From contig NZ_VOBR01000004.1 in assembly GCF_007845675.1 (NCBI RefSeq), positions 323,719 through 387,718 of the forward strand: a DNA stretch of 64,000 nucleotides, written 5' to 3'. A program made the position numbers and the translations under genes. Below are positions 1 to 10,737 of this stretch, in pieces. Each line of letters begins with the position of its first letter. Position 1 is the first letter of the stretch. The notes beneath the pieces are model-generated. The model searched no databases and was not told where the DNA came from. It worked only from the letters and a program-made list of their open reading frames with translations. Source of the stretch: Lentzea tibetensis. Its GTDB lineage: Bacteria > Actinomycetota > Actinomycetes > Mycobacteriales > Pseudonocardiaceae.

Positions 1-49
1 ATCGGGTAAGGATATGGGAACCGAGAGTCACCTCGGTCACTTCTTCATA

Positions 50-70
50 GTTGAGTGGAACTGACTCAAC
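50..70 (+). promoter_or_regulatory. HAIR operator (HspR-type) upstream of clpB
   Basis: The sequence reads GTTGAGT, seven bases, ACTCAAC, a perfect inverted repeat. The known HAIR consensus is CTTGAGT-N7-ACTCAAG, bound by the heat-shock repressor HspR in Streptomyces and mycobacteria. Only the outermost base pair differs. It lies 59 bp before the clpB start, a position where a repressor would block the promoter. HspR control is inferred; no hspR gene is in the window. Confidence 0.85.
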
Positions 71-128
71 TTTTCTGACGTTGTGCGGGATGACGGTGCT
101 TGCGCAAGGCTGACCACGAGGTGGAGGA

Positions 129-2703
<2,575 letters not shown>

Positions 2704-2729
<26 letters not shown>

Positions 2730-3867
2730 GCGTGCGGCCTGCCCTGCGTTCGTCGTAGGGCAGGTCGTCCGTCGCCAGTGCGAGGTTCGGGAAGCGCCGG
2801 AACAACGTCGTGAGCGCGGTCCGGATCTCCAGCCTGGCCAGGTGGGCGCCGAGGCAGAAGTGCGGCCCGTGGCCGAGCGCGGTGTGCGGCGCGGGTCCGT
2901 CCCGCCGGATGTCCAGCTGGTGCGGCTCCGGGTAGACGGAAGGGTCGCGATTCGCGGCCGCGATGATCGGCAGCACCGCCGCGCCCTTCGGGATCTCGAC
3001 GCCCTCCAGCACCACGTCCTCCGTGGTGACCCTCGGCAGCAGCGCGCTCGTGAGGCGGGCGAAGCGCAGCAGCTCCTCGACCGCCTTGCCGATCAGCGAC
3101 GGGTCGTCGCGCAGCAGCTGGAGCTGGTCGGGGTGGCGCAGCAGCGTCGCGGTGAAGCTGCCGATCTGGTTGACCGTCGTCTCGTGTCCCGCCGAGAGCA
3201 GCATCTGCAGGTTCGACGCCATCTCGTCGTTCGTGAGGTGGCCTTCCGCGTCGTTGACCCGCACCAGCTCCGAGATCAGCGCGCCGTCCGGCTCGTGCCG
3301 CTTCACCTCGGCCTGCTCCAGCAGGTACGCCTGGATCTCCCGCTCGGCCGTCTTGAGCTCGTCCGGCGGCAGCGTGACGCTCATCAGCGTCTGCGACCAG
3401 ACGTGGATCTTCTGCCGGTCGGTGTACGGCACGCCGAGCAACTCGCAGATGACCATGATCGGCAACGGCCTGGTGAGACCTTGCACGAGGTCGGCGGGCG
3501 ACTCGAGCGCGTCGAGCAGTTCGTCGACGATGGACTGGACCCGCGGCGCGAGCCCGTCGACCATGCGCGGGCTGAACGTCTGCGCCATCAGCTTGCGCAC
3601 CCGGTTGTGCCGCGGCGGGTCGAGGCTCGTGAGCACCAGCGGGTTCGACGCGGACGGGATGTAGACCGGCCCGCCCGGTTTCGTGGCCTCCTCGCGGCTG
3701 AACCGGTTGTCGGTCAGCACCTGGCGGACGGCGTGGTAGCTGAGCGCGAGGTGGATCTCGGTCGGGCCCATCCGAGCGAGCACGACCGGCCCCTGCTCCA
3801 GCAGCCGGAGTGCTTCGGGATCTTCGTCGAGGGTGTGCGGTGTGGTGAAGGGGAAGGTGGCGGTCAT
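2704..3867 (-). CDS. Cytochrome P450
   Basis: A 387-residue soluble bacterial class I P450 monooxygenase; it needs a ferredoxin and reductase, and none is nearby. Diagnostic motifs are the I-helix AGHETT (226-231), the K-helix ELLR (265-268) and the heme-binding segment GHGPHFCLG with the cysteine thiolate ligand at 338. Length and architecture match the actinobacterial CYP105/107-like range, but family and substrate cannot be assigned from sequence alone. It is transcribed alone, convergent with clpB, from a 186-bp divergent region shared with the next gene. No biosynthetic cluster surrounds it, so a stand-alone oxidation role is likely. Confidence 0.93.
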
Positions 3868-4053
3868 GTCAGCACAACGGACCGCGTGCCGATCGCGTTC
3901 GCCTCACCTGCGCGATACCGCCGAAAAGCACCAATGGGGTACCGCGGCGTCTCCATACGCGACAGTCGGCTCGCGCCACCTCGGGTAACGACTTCGCGCA
4001 CCACGCGGGAAAGTGATCTTCGTATTGAGGCCCGCAACCACTACCCTCCACGT

Positions 4054-4794
4054 GTGGGCATTCCGGCGTGGGTCTGGTTCACCGTCGCCGCCGTAGCTGG
4101 CGTCGCGGGTTTCGCGCTGCTCGCGACCGACCGTGCACAGCGCACCGCTCGCAATCGCGAGCGGCGCCGGTGGGCGGCGTTGCGCGGCTGGCAGTTCGAG
4201 GAAACGGACCACGTGCTGCCAACACGGTGGGAAGCGGGGGCGATCGCCTACTACGGCACCGGCCTCGCGCGGGACGTCGTCGCGGGCTCGACCTTCACCG
4301 CGGACGGCCGTCGTGGCGTGTACGTCCTGGACCACGAGACCGGCGGCAAGGTCAACTCCGTGCTGGTCGGCGTCCGCTGCCGGCGCGCTCTGCCCGTGGT
4401 CATCGAGCTGTGGCTGTCCACCGTGCCGTTCCAGCGCGAGAAGATGCCGGACCTGCTCGGGCCGGTCGGCTCGCGGTACGCGTTCGTCACGGACGTGCCC
4501 GCCGCGCGCAAGCTGATCACGCCCGACCTGATCGACGCGGCCGAGGAGATCGGCGGCGACGTGACCGTGGTCTGGTTCGAGGGCGACTGGGTCCTCGCCG
4601 CCGCGGCACCCAACTCCAGTCCGGCCAGGATCGAACGCCTGCTGCGCGACCTGGGTGAGCTCGCCGACGTCGTCGACCCGTTCGACGCGGAGGCCGAGCC
4701 CGAGGTGGCCGTCGACGTGGACGTGGACGTCGAGCCGGACAACGAGCCCGGCGGGGAGATCTACCGTCCCTCGTTCGGCCGCAAGCAGAGTTGA
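4054..4794 (+). CDS. Conserved actinobacterial membrane-anchored protein, function unknown
   Basis: A 246-residue protein with one N-terminal membrane helix (about 3-24, AWVWFTVAAVAGVAGFALL), then a basic stretch and a soluble domain of about 170 residues, ending in a strongly acidic tail with Asp-Val repeats (about 215-235). No catalytic motif is recognisable. The GTG at 4054 directly opens the membrane helix and is preferred; the reading frame stays open upstream only as antisense to the P450 gene. Its place between clpB and pyrE matches that of the predicted secreted protein Rv0383c in M. tuberculosis, so orthology is possible but rests on position only. Confidence 0.75.
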   Translation: MGIPAWVWFTVAAVAGVAGFALLATDRAQRTARNRERRRWAALRGWQFEETDHVLPTRWEAGAIAYYGTGLARDVVAGSTFTADGRRGVYVLDHETGGKVNSVLVGVRCRRALPVVIELWLSTVPFQREKMPDLLGPVGSRYAFVTDVPAARKLITPDLIDAAEEIGGDVTVVWFEGDWVLAAAAPNSSPARIERLLRDLGELADVVDPFDAEAEPEVAVDVDVDVEPDNEPGGEIYRPSFGRKQS

Positions 4795-4816
4795 GTTCTA
4801 ACCTCACCCGGTCGAA

Positions 4817-4832
4817 TGTGACCTGGATCACA
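4817..4832 (+). promoter_or_regulatory. Crp/GlxR-type palindrome
   Basis: TGTGA-CCTGGA-TCACA is an exact match to the TGTGA-N6-TCACA consensus of cAMP-receptor-type regulators (Crp in mycobacteria and Streptomyces, GlxR in corynebacteria). It lies 145 bp before the small LANTG-motif gene and 23 bp after the stop of the preceding gene, in the only promoter-sized gap here. Binding is inferred from sequence alone. Confidence 0.7.
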
Positions 4833-4890
4833 GTTAACCCTGTGTAAAAGATTAGCTTCCAAAACAGATAGTCCGTGCGGATGCCCCTTG

Positions 4891-4955
4891 CCCGGGATGT
4901 CGCCCCGCCGGGTGACGCCTCAGGCGTAGTACTCGCACGCCGTCGTGAGTCCTAC
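4891..4955 (+). promoter_or_regulatory. Possible structured 5' leader of the small LANTG gene
   Basis: Three consecutive hairpins can be drawn. CCCGG (4891-4895) pairs with CCGGG (4908-4912). ACGCC-TCA-GGCGT forms a tight stem-loop at 4915-4927. ACTC (4931-4934) pairs with GAGT (4947-4950), with GTAG/CTAC (4926-4929/4952-4955) outside; this outer helix overlaps hairpin 2 by two bases, so the two may alternate. The segment ends shortly before the ribosome binding site. I do not recognise a known riboswitch class, and it could simply be a structured untranslated region. Confidence 0.3.
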
Positions 4956-4976
4956 TGACCCGTTGGAGGAACCACG

Positions 4977-5156
4977 ATGTACGGAGCAAAAGTCATCACC
5001 GTCCCGGCCGCAGCCGGGACCGGATCCGTTGTGGTCCTGGCGAACACCGGTGCGTCTGTCGGCTGGATGCTCTTCGGTGGCGCCGCACTGCTCATCTCCG
5101 GTCTGATGCTGCGCGTCGCGGTTCTTCGCCGTCCGGCGAAGCAGATCCGGAGATGA
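4977..5156 (+). CDS. Tiny membrane protein with LANTG sorting-like signal
   Basis: A 59-residue protein starting at ATG with GGAGGA eight bases upstream. After a short Ala/Gly/Val-rich N-terminus it carries LANTG (about 22-26), then a hydrophobic helix (GWMLFGGAALLISGLMLRVAV) and a positive tail RRPAKQIRR. LAxTG followed by a helix and arginines is the layout of a class E sortase sorting signal, but there is almost no protein before the motif and no clear signal peptide. It may be a sortase substrate of unusual size or a simple small membrane protein. A Crp-type site and a structured leader precede it. Confidence 0.7.
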   Translation: MYGAKVITVPAAAGTGSVVVLANTGASVGWMLFGGAALLISGLMLRVAVLRRPAKQIRR

Positions 5157-5199
5157 CCGCACGCTTCGAACCCGGCGGTCTCTCCATTAGCGTCAGGGC

Positions 5200-5973
5200 A
5201 TGCCTACTGCGCTGGTAACCGGAGCGACCGTCGGGATCGGAGCGGCATTCGCGAGGCGGCTTGCCGCCGAGGGGAACGACCTGGTGCTGGTCGCCCGCAC
5301 GGCGTCGAGCCTCGAGGACCTCGCCGCCCAGCTCCGCGAACGGCACGGCGTGCACGTCGACGTGCTGCCCGCCGACCTGTCCGACGCGACCGACCGGGCC
5401 AAGGTCGAGGCCAGGCTCGCCGAGTCGCCCGTCGACCTCCTCGTGAACAACGCCGGCTTCGCGAACTCGGGCGAGTTCTTCGCGGCCGACGTGGAGAAGC
5501 TCCAGGCCCAGCTCGACGTCAACGTCGCGACCGTCCTGCGGCTGTGCCGCGCCGCGATCCCCGGCATGGTCGAGCGCCGCCGCGGTGACGTGATCAACGT
5601 GTCCAGCGTCGCGTCGTTCCTGCCGGGCCGCGGCACCAGCTACAGCGCGGACAAGGCGTGGGTGACGTCGTTCTCCGAGGGCATGTCGCTCGCCGTCGGC
5701 GACTCCGGTGTGCGGATCATGGCGCTCTGCCCCGGCTTCGTGCGCACCGAGTTCCACAAGCGCGCGAACATCGACATGTCGTCGACCCCGTCCTGGCTGT
5801 ACGTCGACGCCGACCGGCTCGTGCACCAGGCGCTGCTCGACCTGCGCAAGGGCAAGGTCCTGTCGATCCCCGGCTTCCAGTACAAGGCGATCGTGACCAT
5901 CACGAAGGTCCTGCCGCGGGCGCTCGTACGCCGAATGGCCTCACGCTTCGCCGGTGGTCGCGGCCGTACCTGA
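5200..5973 (+). CDS. Short-chain dehydrogenase/reductase (SDR)
   Basis: A 257-residue classical SDR: NAD(P)-binding [13 protein letters not shown] near the N-terminus, NNAG at about 84-87, catalytic Ser in NVSSVASF and the YSADK catalytic Tyr/Lys pair at about 148-152. This set predicts NAD(P)-dependent alcohol/ketone oxidoreduction in the cytoplasm. The substrate is unknown; the C-terminal region with several basic residues and a hydrophobic patch ([19 protein letters not shown]) resembles the DltE/YqjQ-like short-chain family. It is apparently monocistronic, with 43 bp separating it from the previous small gene. Confidence 0.9.
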   Translation: MPTALVTGATVGIGAAFARRLAAEGNDLVLVARTASSLEDLAAQLRERHGVHVDVLPADLSDATDRAKVEARLAESPVDLLVNNAGFANSGEFFAADVEKLQAQLDVNVATVLRLCRAAIPGMVERRRGDVINVSSVASFLPGRGTSYSADKAWVTSFSEGMSLAVGDSGVRIMALCPGFVRTEFHKRANIDMSSTPSWLYVDADRLVHQALLDLRKGKVLSIPGFQYKAIVTITKVLPRALVRRMASRFAGGRGRT

Positions 5974-6037
5974 TAAACGGACATTATTGGGCCAAATGCG
6001 AAGGAACCACACATAGAGGTCAGGCGTCTGAGGGCCC

Positions 6038-6394
6038 ATGGACGAAGCTTTCAGAGTCGTGCCTGATGAGCTGCGCGGGTACAGCGGGCTGCTCGAACGT
6101 CAGGCTGAGCACTTCCTGACGATCCGCGAGCACGCGATCGTCAAGGGTGGGGACACGTCCGGGTTCACCGGGCTGCTGTCGCTGCTCGACCCCGTCGTGA
6201 TCGGGGTGGCGCAGCTCTACGGCGAGACCCTGGAGGCCGCCAACAAGAAGATGACCCAGGACGCCGAAACGCTGGTGAAGTCGGCCAACGCCTACGAGAA
6301 GGCGGACGAGATCGGCGTCTGCCTGATCGACACCGCCGGCGGCAAGATGGAGGCCCCGTCCTGGCTGGAGCGCTTCCTGGGGGTGGGCCAGTGA
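6038..6394 (+). CDS. Type VII secretion substrate-like helical protein (WXG100/EspC-type)
   Basis: A 118-residue, almost wholly alpha-helical protein starting MDEAFRVVPDEL. Two predicted helices flank a central glycine/proline break (about 38-55), the layout of ESX small secreted proteins. A helix-ending A-N-A-Y-E-K-A-D tract at about 88-95 resembles the YxxxD/E export signal of type VII substrates (Y91 to D95 fits exactly). It is first in a three-gene cluster coupled by a GTGA overlap with the next gene. No ESX machinery genes lie nearby, so export by a distant system is inferred. Confidence 0.7.
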   Translation: MDEAFRVVPDELRGYSGLLERQAEHFLTIREHAIVKGGDTSGFTGLLSLLDPVVIGVAQLYGETLEAANKKMTQDAETLVKSANAYEKADEIGVCLIDTAGGKMEAPSWLERFLGVGQ

Positions 6395-7281
6395 CTGGCG
6401 GAGTCTGCAACGGCTATCAGGACCTCGAGGATCCGAACGTCGCGCTGCGCGCGCCCGCCGAGGACCGGCCGGGACGGCAGACCGTCAAGGAGCTGATCGA
6501 GGCCGCCGGATGGAAGATCCAGGGCGTCAACTGGATCTACCAGGAGGTCACCGGCGACGACCTCATCCGCGATCTGATCATGCCGCTCACCGGCGACTTC
6601 GAGAAGATCGACGCCAACGCGGCCGCGTGGGACCGCATCGCCAAGTCGCTGGACGCCGTGCGGCACAACGTGAACAACGGCATCGAGGAGCTCTCGCCGC
6701 ACTGGGACGGCGGCGCGGCGCAGAGCTTCGAGAACCGGATGCGCCGCACGTGGACGACGGCGATCGAGTGGGACTCGCAGGTCGCGAAGTTCATCGGCGA
6801 CCGGTTCAAGAACATGGCGAGCACCTGCCGGTCGGCCGCGAAGCTCGCGCTGGGCCTGCTCGACAAGGTCTGCGACAAGCTGATGAAGGCCGCGATGACC
6901 GCGTGGATCCCCATCGTCGGCTGGGGCCGCGCGGTGTGGATGGTCTACGACGTGGTCAACATCGTCGACCAGATCCGCAAGATCATCCAGTCGATCCAGA
7001 CGCTCATCGAGGGCGTCAAGGGCATGATCAACGGCATCAAGATGATGGGCACCGCGCTGGCCCGGATCCCCGACGTGCGGGACGCCAACGACTTCTTCGA
7101 CGTGGTCGACGCGTTCCAGGACGGCAGGGAGAAGTTCAGCGACGGCACGTCCGCGGTCGGCAGCGGTGCCTGGGGCATCGCCAAGAACGGCTACAAGGCG
7201 CGCAGCAAGTTCAAGGACGCGGAGAAGGAACCGCGCTGGGCGGACAGTCCCTCTTCTTCGAGTTCGGGCGGTGGGGAATGA
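6391..7281 (+). CDS. WXG100-domain protein with hydrophobic C-terminal region (candidate type VII effector)
   Basis: A 296-residue protein starting at a GTG that overlaps the upstream stop (GTGA). The N-terminal half contains a WXG-like helical hairpin with the turn motif WDGGAAQSFENRM (about 107-119). The middle has a long amphipathic to hydrophobic stretch (about 165-215, including PIVGWGRAVWMVYDVVNIVDQI). The end is a low-complexity serine/glycine tail. WXG domains of this kind direct proteins to ESX systems. No toxin active site is recognised, so effector activity is inferred from architecture only. The ATGA overlap with the third gene indicates translational coupling. Confidence 0.7.
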   Translation: MTGGVCNGYQDLEDPNVALRAPAEDRPGRQTVKELIEAAGWKIQGVNWIYQEVTGDDLIRDLIMPLTGDFEKIDANAAAWDRIAKSLDAVRHNVNNGIEELSPHWDGGAAQSFENRMRRTWTTAIEWDSQVAKFIGDRFKNMASTCRSAAKLALGLLDKVCDKLMKAAMTAWIPIVGWGRAVWMVYDVVNIVDQIRKIIQSIQTLIEGVKGMINGIKMMGTALARIPDVRDANDFFDVVDAFQDGREKFSDGTSAVGSGAWGIAKNGYKARSKFKDAEKEPRWADSPSSSSSGGGE

Positions 7282-7721
7282 CGTTCCCGTACGACAGTGC
7301 GCGTCAGCAGTTGCAGTCGTGGCAGGAAGATCTCGACGCCAAGGGCGCGCAGCTGGAGAAGGTCGCTCTCGAAGCGTCCAAGGTGCAGACCCGCGGCGCC
7401 GACCTGTCTCCTTCGGACGTGGCGGAGATCGAGAAGTACGCGCGTTCGTCCGCCGCGCCGAACGCGCTGAAAGACCTGCAGCGCAAGGTGGACTCGGGCG
7501 AGATGTCCTGGCGGGACATCGCGTCCGGCAAGGCCGTCAACGATCCCGAGGTGCAACGGGCGATGCGCGGCAGCATGCCGTCGCTGAAGCGCGCGTACAC
7601 GGCGATCAAGGAGGGCCAGAACCTCGACGAGATCGTCGCGGCCGGCCAGTCGCGCACCCGGCGGTCGCGCGGCGACTTCGACGACGACGCGCCGAGCGAC
7701 TTCACCGAGGACGCCTTCTAG
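7278..7721 (+). CDS. Helical partner protein of the type VII cluster, function unknown
   Basis: A 147-residue protein starting at ATG within the ATGA overlap with the WXG gene; translation is probably coupled. It opens with a coiled-coil-prone segment (about 5-40, SARQQLQSWQEDLDAKGAQLEKVALEA), has a basic middle and an acidic C-terminal tail (DFDDDAPSDFTEDAF). There are no membrane segments or catalytic motifs. As the downstream partner of a WXG protein it could be a chaperone, an immunity-like protein or a co-substrate; I cannot tell which. Confidence 0.75.
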   Translation: MTFPYDSARQQLQSWQEDLDAKGAQLEKVALEASKVQTRGADLSPSDVAEIEKYARSSAAPNALKDLQRKVDSGEMSWRDIASGKAVNDPEVQRAMRGSMPSLKRAYTAIKEGQNLDEIVAAGQSRTRRSRGDFDDDAPSDFTEDAF

Positions 7722-7778
7722 GCCTCTGGTCCGTGGCTGGACTTTTCCTCCAATTTCGGCCTCTCGCTGCGTGAGGGG

Positions 7779-7840
7779 CCGGAATTGTCGGTGCTCGCTG
7801 GGAGAATGGAATCAGGGTGCCCCTGGGCGGGGACCCTTGC
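7779..7840 (+). repeat. Dispersed hairpin repeat, copy 1
   Basis: One of four copies in the window. It has the shared lead CCGGAATTGTCGGTGCT, the box CTGGGAGAATGGAATCAGG and then an inverted repeat. Here the hairpin reads CAGGGT-G-CCCC, loop, GGGG-ACCCTTG: relative to copies 2 and 3, the G-C pair after AGGG is replaced by T-A on both arms, which keeps pairing. It lies 57 bp after the type VII cluster in the same sense and well before pyrE. Confidence 0.85.
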
Positions 7841-7981
7841 GTGAGCACGGCTTGCGGCGCGGGCTGGTGGGCGCGTACGGCGGCGGACAACGAGGGCGCG
7901 GAAGTCCCAGCGGGCGATAAGGGTCACGTCGCACGAGGCGATGCGGGCGCCAGATGCTTTCGTGTGCGAAGCTCACGACCT

Positions 7982-8545
7982 GTGCGTACTGAAGTGGTCT
8001 TGGATGCGGGCGCGAAGGCCGAACTGGCCCGCCTGGTGAGCGAGTTGGCCGTCGTGCACGGCAAGGTGACCCTGTCTTCCGGCAAAGAGGCGGACTACTA
8101 CATCGACCTGCGTCGGGCGACGCTGCACCACGCGGCCGCGCCCCTGATCGGCAGGTTGCTCCGCCAGCTCACGACCGACTGGGACTTCGTCGCCGTCGGC
8201 GGTCTCACGCTCGGCGCCGACCCGGTGGCCTACGCGATGATGCACGCCGCCGCCTCGGCAGGCGACGTGCTGGACGCGTTCGTCGTCCGCAAGTCGGCCA
8301 AGGCGCACGGCATGCAGCGCCAGATCGAGGGCATCGACGTGGCGGGCCAGCGCGTGCTCGCCGTCGAGGACACCTCGACGACCGGCAGCTCGGTGCTGAC
8401 GGCCGTGTCGGCGCTGCGCGAGGCGGGCGCCAACGTGGTGGGCGTCGCGACCGTCGTCGACCGCAACACCGGTGCCCGCGAGGCGATCGAGGCCGAGGGC
8501 CTGCCCTACCGCTACCTGCTCGATCTCGCCGATCTGGGTCTCTGA
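7982..8545 (+). CDS. pyrE: Orotate phosphoribosyltransferase
   Basis: A 187-residue PRTase-fold enzyme that makes OMP from orotate and PRPP in pyrimidine synthesis. The PRPP-binding motif VLAVEDTSTTG spans about 125-135, and the substrate-side segment LSSGKEADYYIDLR is at 31-44, both typical of actinobacterial PyrE. GTG 7982 gives the usual length; the frame stays open further upstream but that part overlaps the hairpin repeat and is atypical. No Shine-Dalgarno is visible before 7982, so a leaderless mRNA is possible. In M. tuberculosis pyrE sits in the same clpB-linked block. Confidence 0.93.
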   Translation: MRTEVVLDAGAKAELARLVSELAVVHGKVTLSSGKEADYYIDLRRATLHHAAAPLIGRLLRQLTTDWDFVAVGGLTLGADPVAYAMMHAAASAGDVLDAFVVRKSAKAHGMQRQIEGIDVAGQRVLAVEDTSTTGSSVLTAVSALREAGANVVGVATVVDRNTGAREAIEAEGLPYRYLLDLADLGL

Positions 8546-8602
8546 GGTTTCTCGAGAGCACTTCCAGGCCATCCGCTCTACCCTGGAGAAGGGGTGGTGC
8601 GG

Positions 8603-8971
8603 ATGGCCCGAGTGCTCGCCGAGCTGGTCATGGCTCTGCACTTCGCGTTGCTGGCATTCCTCGTGCTGGGCGGCTTCTTCGCCTGGCGGTGGCGGGGCGT
8701 GATCTACCCGCATCTCGCGATCGGCGCGTGGGCGATCCTCAGCCTGTTGGTCGACGTCACCTGTCCGCTCACCGTGTGGGAGAACTTCTTCCGCGCTCGC
8801 GCCGGTATGCCGGTGCTGGAGACCGGGTTCATCGACCACTACATCGACGGTGTCTGGTACCCGGAGAGCGCGTCGGTGACCGTCCAGCTCGTGCTCGGCA
8901 CGATCGTGATCATCTCGTGGGTCGGCTTCTATGCTGGCGCCCGTGCTGCTCGAAGGCTTTCACGCTGTTAA
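8603..8971 (+). CDS. DUF2784-family small integral membrane protein
   Basis: About 122 residues with four hydrophobic helices: the first at about 5-28, then IYPHLAIGAWAILSLL, a region containing CPLTVWEN, and VQLVLGTIVIISWVGFYAG near the end. The pattern HF..L.FL.LGG..AWRW plus CPLT.WEN is characteristic of DUF2784, a family without an assigned biochemical role. ATG 8603 is chosen because GGAGAAGGGG lies just upstream at good spacing; GTG 8594 would add three residues. The 3' end overlaps the methylase gene by 41 bp. Confidence 0.85.
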   Translation: MARVLAELVMALHFALLAFLVLGGFFAWRWRGVIYPHLAIGAWAILSLLVDVTCPLTVWENFFRARAGMPVLETGFIDHYIDGVWYPESASVTVQLVLGTIVIISWVGFYAGARAARRLSRC

Positions 8972-9611
8972 GCACGCGCTCCGCTTCGGCGGCGACGTGC
9001 GGCCCCTGCTCACCACGAGCCTGCCGGGCCTGCTGAAGCTCGCCGAGTCGCACGCACCCGATCTGCTCGACGAGCTCACCACGAGAGCCACCGAGGTCGA
9101 CGAGGTCGAGTTCAAGAAAACCGTCGGCCGCACCCACCCCACCGGAGTGGCGGGCTTCGCCGAACGCCCGGACCTGCCGTTCGACCGCAACGCCCCGATC
9201 GTCCTGCTGGACAACCCGCGCAACCTGGGCAACTTCGGCGCGGCGATCCGCGTGGCCGCGGGGCTGGACGCGGGAGGCGTGCTGTCGATCGGCGACGTGG
9301 ACCCGTGGCACCCCAACGTCCTGCGCGGCTCGGCCGGTCTGCACTTCGCGCTCCCGGTGGCCAGGACCGAGAGCCTCGACCTCAACCGAGAGCTGATCGC
9401 GTTCGACGCGGACGGCGAACTGCTGAAGGGCACGATCCCGGACGACGCGGTGCTCGCGTTCGGCAGCGAGCGCCACGGGCTGTCCGAACGAGTGAGGCAC
9501 AGGGCCGACCGGATCGTCAGCCTTCCCATGCGGGACAAGGTTTCCAGCTACAACCTGACGACGTCGGTCGCGATGGCGCTGTACCACTGGGTGATTCACC
9601 GGGCGTCTTGA
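8931..9611 (+). CDS. TrmH/SpoU-family RNA 2'-O-methyltransferase
   Basis: A 226-residue SPOUT methyltransferase. The three family motifs are visible: LDNPRNLGNFGAAIR (about 94-108), FGSERHGLS (about 179-187) and LPM...SYNLTTSVAMALY near the C-terminus, which forms the knotted AdoMet site. The N-terminal 80 residues form the substrate-binding part. It is likely to methylate ribose in rRNA or tRNA; the target is not readable from sequence. The start lies inside the preceding gene (41-bp overlap; GTG 8943 is an alternative), implying coupled translation. A SpoU-type gene is also found beside pyrE in M. tuberculosis. Confidence 0.9.
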   Translation: MLAPVLLEGFHAVKHALRFGGDVRPLLTTSLPGLLKLAESHAPDLLDELTTRATEVDEVEFKKTVGRTHPTGVAGFAERPDLPFDRNAPIVLLDNPRNLGNFGAAIRVAAGLDAGGVLSIGDVDPWHPNVLRGSAGLHFALPVARTESLDLNRELIAFDADGELLKGTIPDDAVLAFGSERHGLSERVRHRADRIVSLPMRDKVSSYNLTTSVAMALYHWVIHRAS

Positions 9612-9636
9612 CCGTTCAAGCGACGACGATGACCCG

Positions 9637-10737
9637 GTGGTGATCGCGAAACTGCTTGCGGCGCGAGCCGGCGTTGCGGAGCGGGCGGTGCAGTCGAGGC
9701 ACCTGCGCCGCGTGTGGGGGATGCCGGGCACGTTGCTCGGCACCGGTGCGTGGCCGCCGAACTGGCGGGACCGGACGCACGTGCGGTTCAACTACTGGTG
9801 GCAGGCGCACCTGCTGGACTGCATGGTCGACGCCTACCTCCGCAAGCCGACCGGGGCGCGCAAGGACGTGGTCCAGCGGCTCGTGCGCGGCATCCGGGTG
9901 CGGAACCTCACGAGCTGGACCAACGACTTCTACGACGACGTCGCATGGCTCGGGCTGGCGCTGCTGCGCGCCGCCAAGGAGGTCGACGTCGTCAGGCCCA
10001 AGGCGATCGACGCGATCGCGCGGCGTCTCCGCGACGGCTGGACCGACCACGCGGGCGGCGGGATCTGGTGGAGGCGCAACGACGACTTCAAGAACGTCCC
10101 CGCCAACGGGCCCGCCGCGATCTTCCTCGCCAGGCTCGCCAACGCGGGCGGTGAACGCAGCGATCTCACCAGAGCGCGGTCCACTGTGGACTGGATCGAG
10201 GAGCACCTCGTCGATCCGGGAACTGGGCTCGCGTGGGACGGGCTGCACGTGCACCCGAGCGGCGAGATCAGGGAGATCGAGAAGAACGTTTACACGTACT
10301 GCCAAGGGGTTCTGCTCGGCGCCTGCGTGGAGATCGGCCGGTCCGGACAGCCGGAGGTGTGGCTCGACCGGGCCGCGCGCGTGGTCACCGGGGTGCACGA
10401 CCACCTGGCGACCAACGGCGTGGTCAAGGGTGCCGGCGGCGGCGACGGCGGGCTGTTCGCCGGGATCCTCGTGCGCTACCTGGCACAAGCGGCGCTCGTG
10501 ATCCCCGAGCTCGATCCGCAACGGGGTGAGGTCGGCAGTCTTGCCGCCGAACTCGTGTACCAGTCAGCGGAAGCCGCGTGGCTCAACAGGTCCATGGCCG
10601 TCAGCGGGCCGTTGTTCGGGCCGGACTGGGCGCAGCCGACCGTGGATCGGGACGCGCGCGATCTGTCCGTACAGCTCGGTGGCTGGATGTGCCTCGAAGC
10701 AGCGGCGCTGCTCGAACGTCACGACGTGCGGATGTAG
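9637..10737 (+). CDS. Glycoside hydrolase family 76 protein (alpha-1,6-mannanase-like)
   Basis: A 366-residue (alpha/alpha)6-barrel protein of the GH76 type. The NDFYDDVAWLGLALL segment (about 90-104) carries the paired aspartates that act as catalytic residues in GH76, and NYWWQAHLLD and W(D)GLHVHP are further conserved pieces. No signal peptide is visible, as in the actinobacterial cytoplasmic-type homologues. It probably acts on alpha-1,6-mannose chains, such as lipomannan-like glycans; the substrate is inferred. The GTG start lies 25 bp after the methylase. It converges on the isomerase gene with a 19-bp overlap. Rv0365c of M. tuberculosis is the positional counterpart. Confidence 0.88.
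   Translation: MVIAKLLAARAGVAERAVQSRHLRRVWGMPGTLLGTGAWPPNWRDRTHVRFNYWWQAHLLDCMVDAYLRKPTGARKDVVQRLVRGIRVRNLTSWTNDFYDDVAWLGLALLRAAKEVDVVRPKAIDAIARRLRDGWTDHAGGGIWWRRNDDFKNVPANGPAAIFLARLANAGGERSDLTRARSTVDWIEEHLVDPGTGLAWDGLHVHPSGEIREIEKNVYTYCQGVLLGACVEIGRSGQPEVWLDRAARVVTGVHDHLATNGVVKGAGGGDGGLFAGILVRYLAQAALVIPELDPQRGEVGSLAAELVYQSAEAAWLNRSMAVSGPLFGPDWAQPTVDRDARDLSVQLGGWMCLEAAALLERHDVRM

Noticed and set aside
4840-4976. c-di-AMP (ydaO) or other known riboswitch before the LANTG gene
   Set aside because: Crp-type sites and such riboswitches occur near wall hydrolase genes in actinobacteria, but I cannot find the conserved core sequences here.
7817-7981. N-terminal extension of pyrE
   Set aside because: It overlaps the hairpin repeat, is Gly/Ala/Arg-rich and makes PyrE longer than the family.
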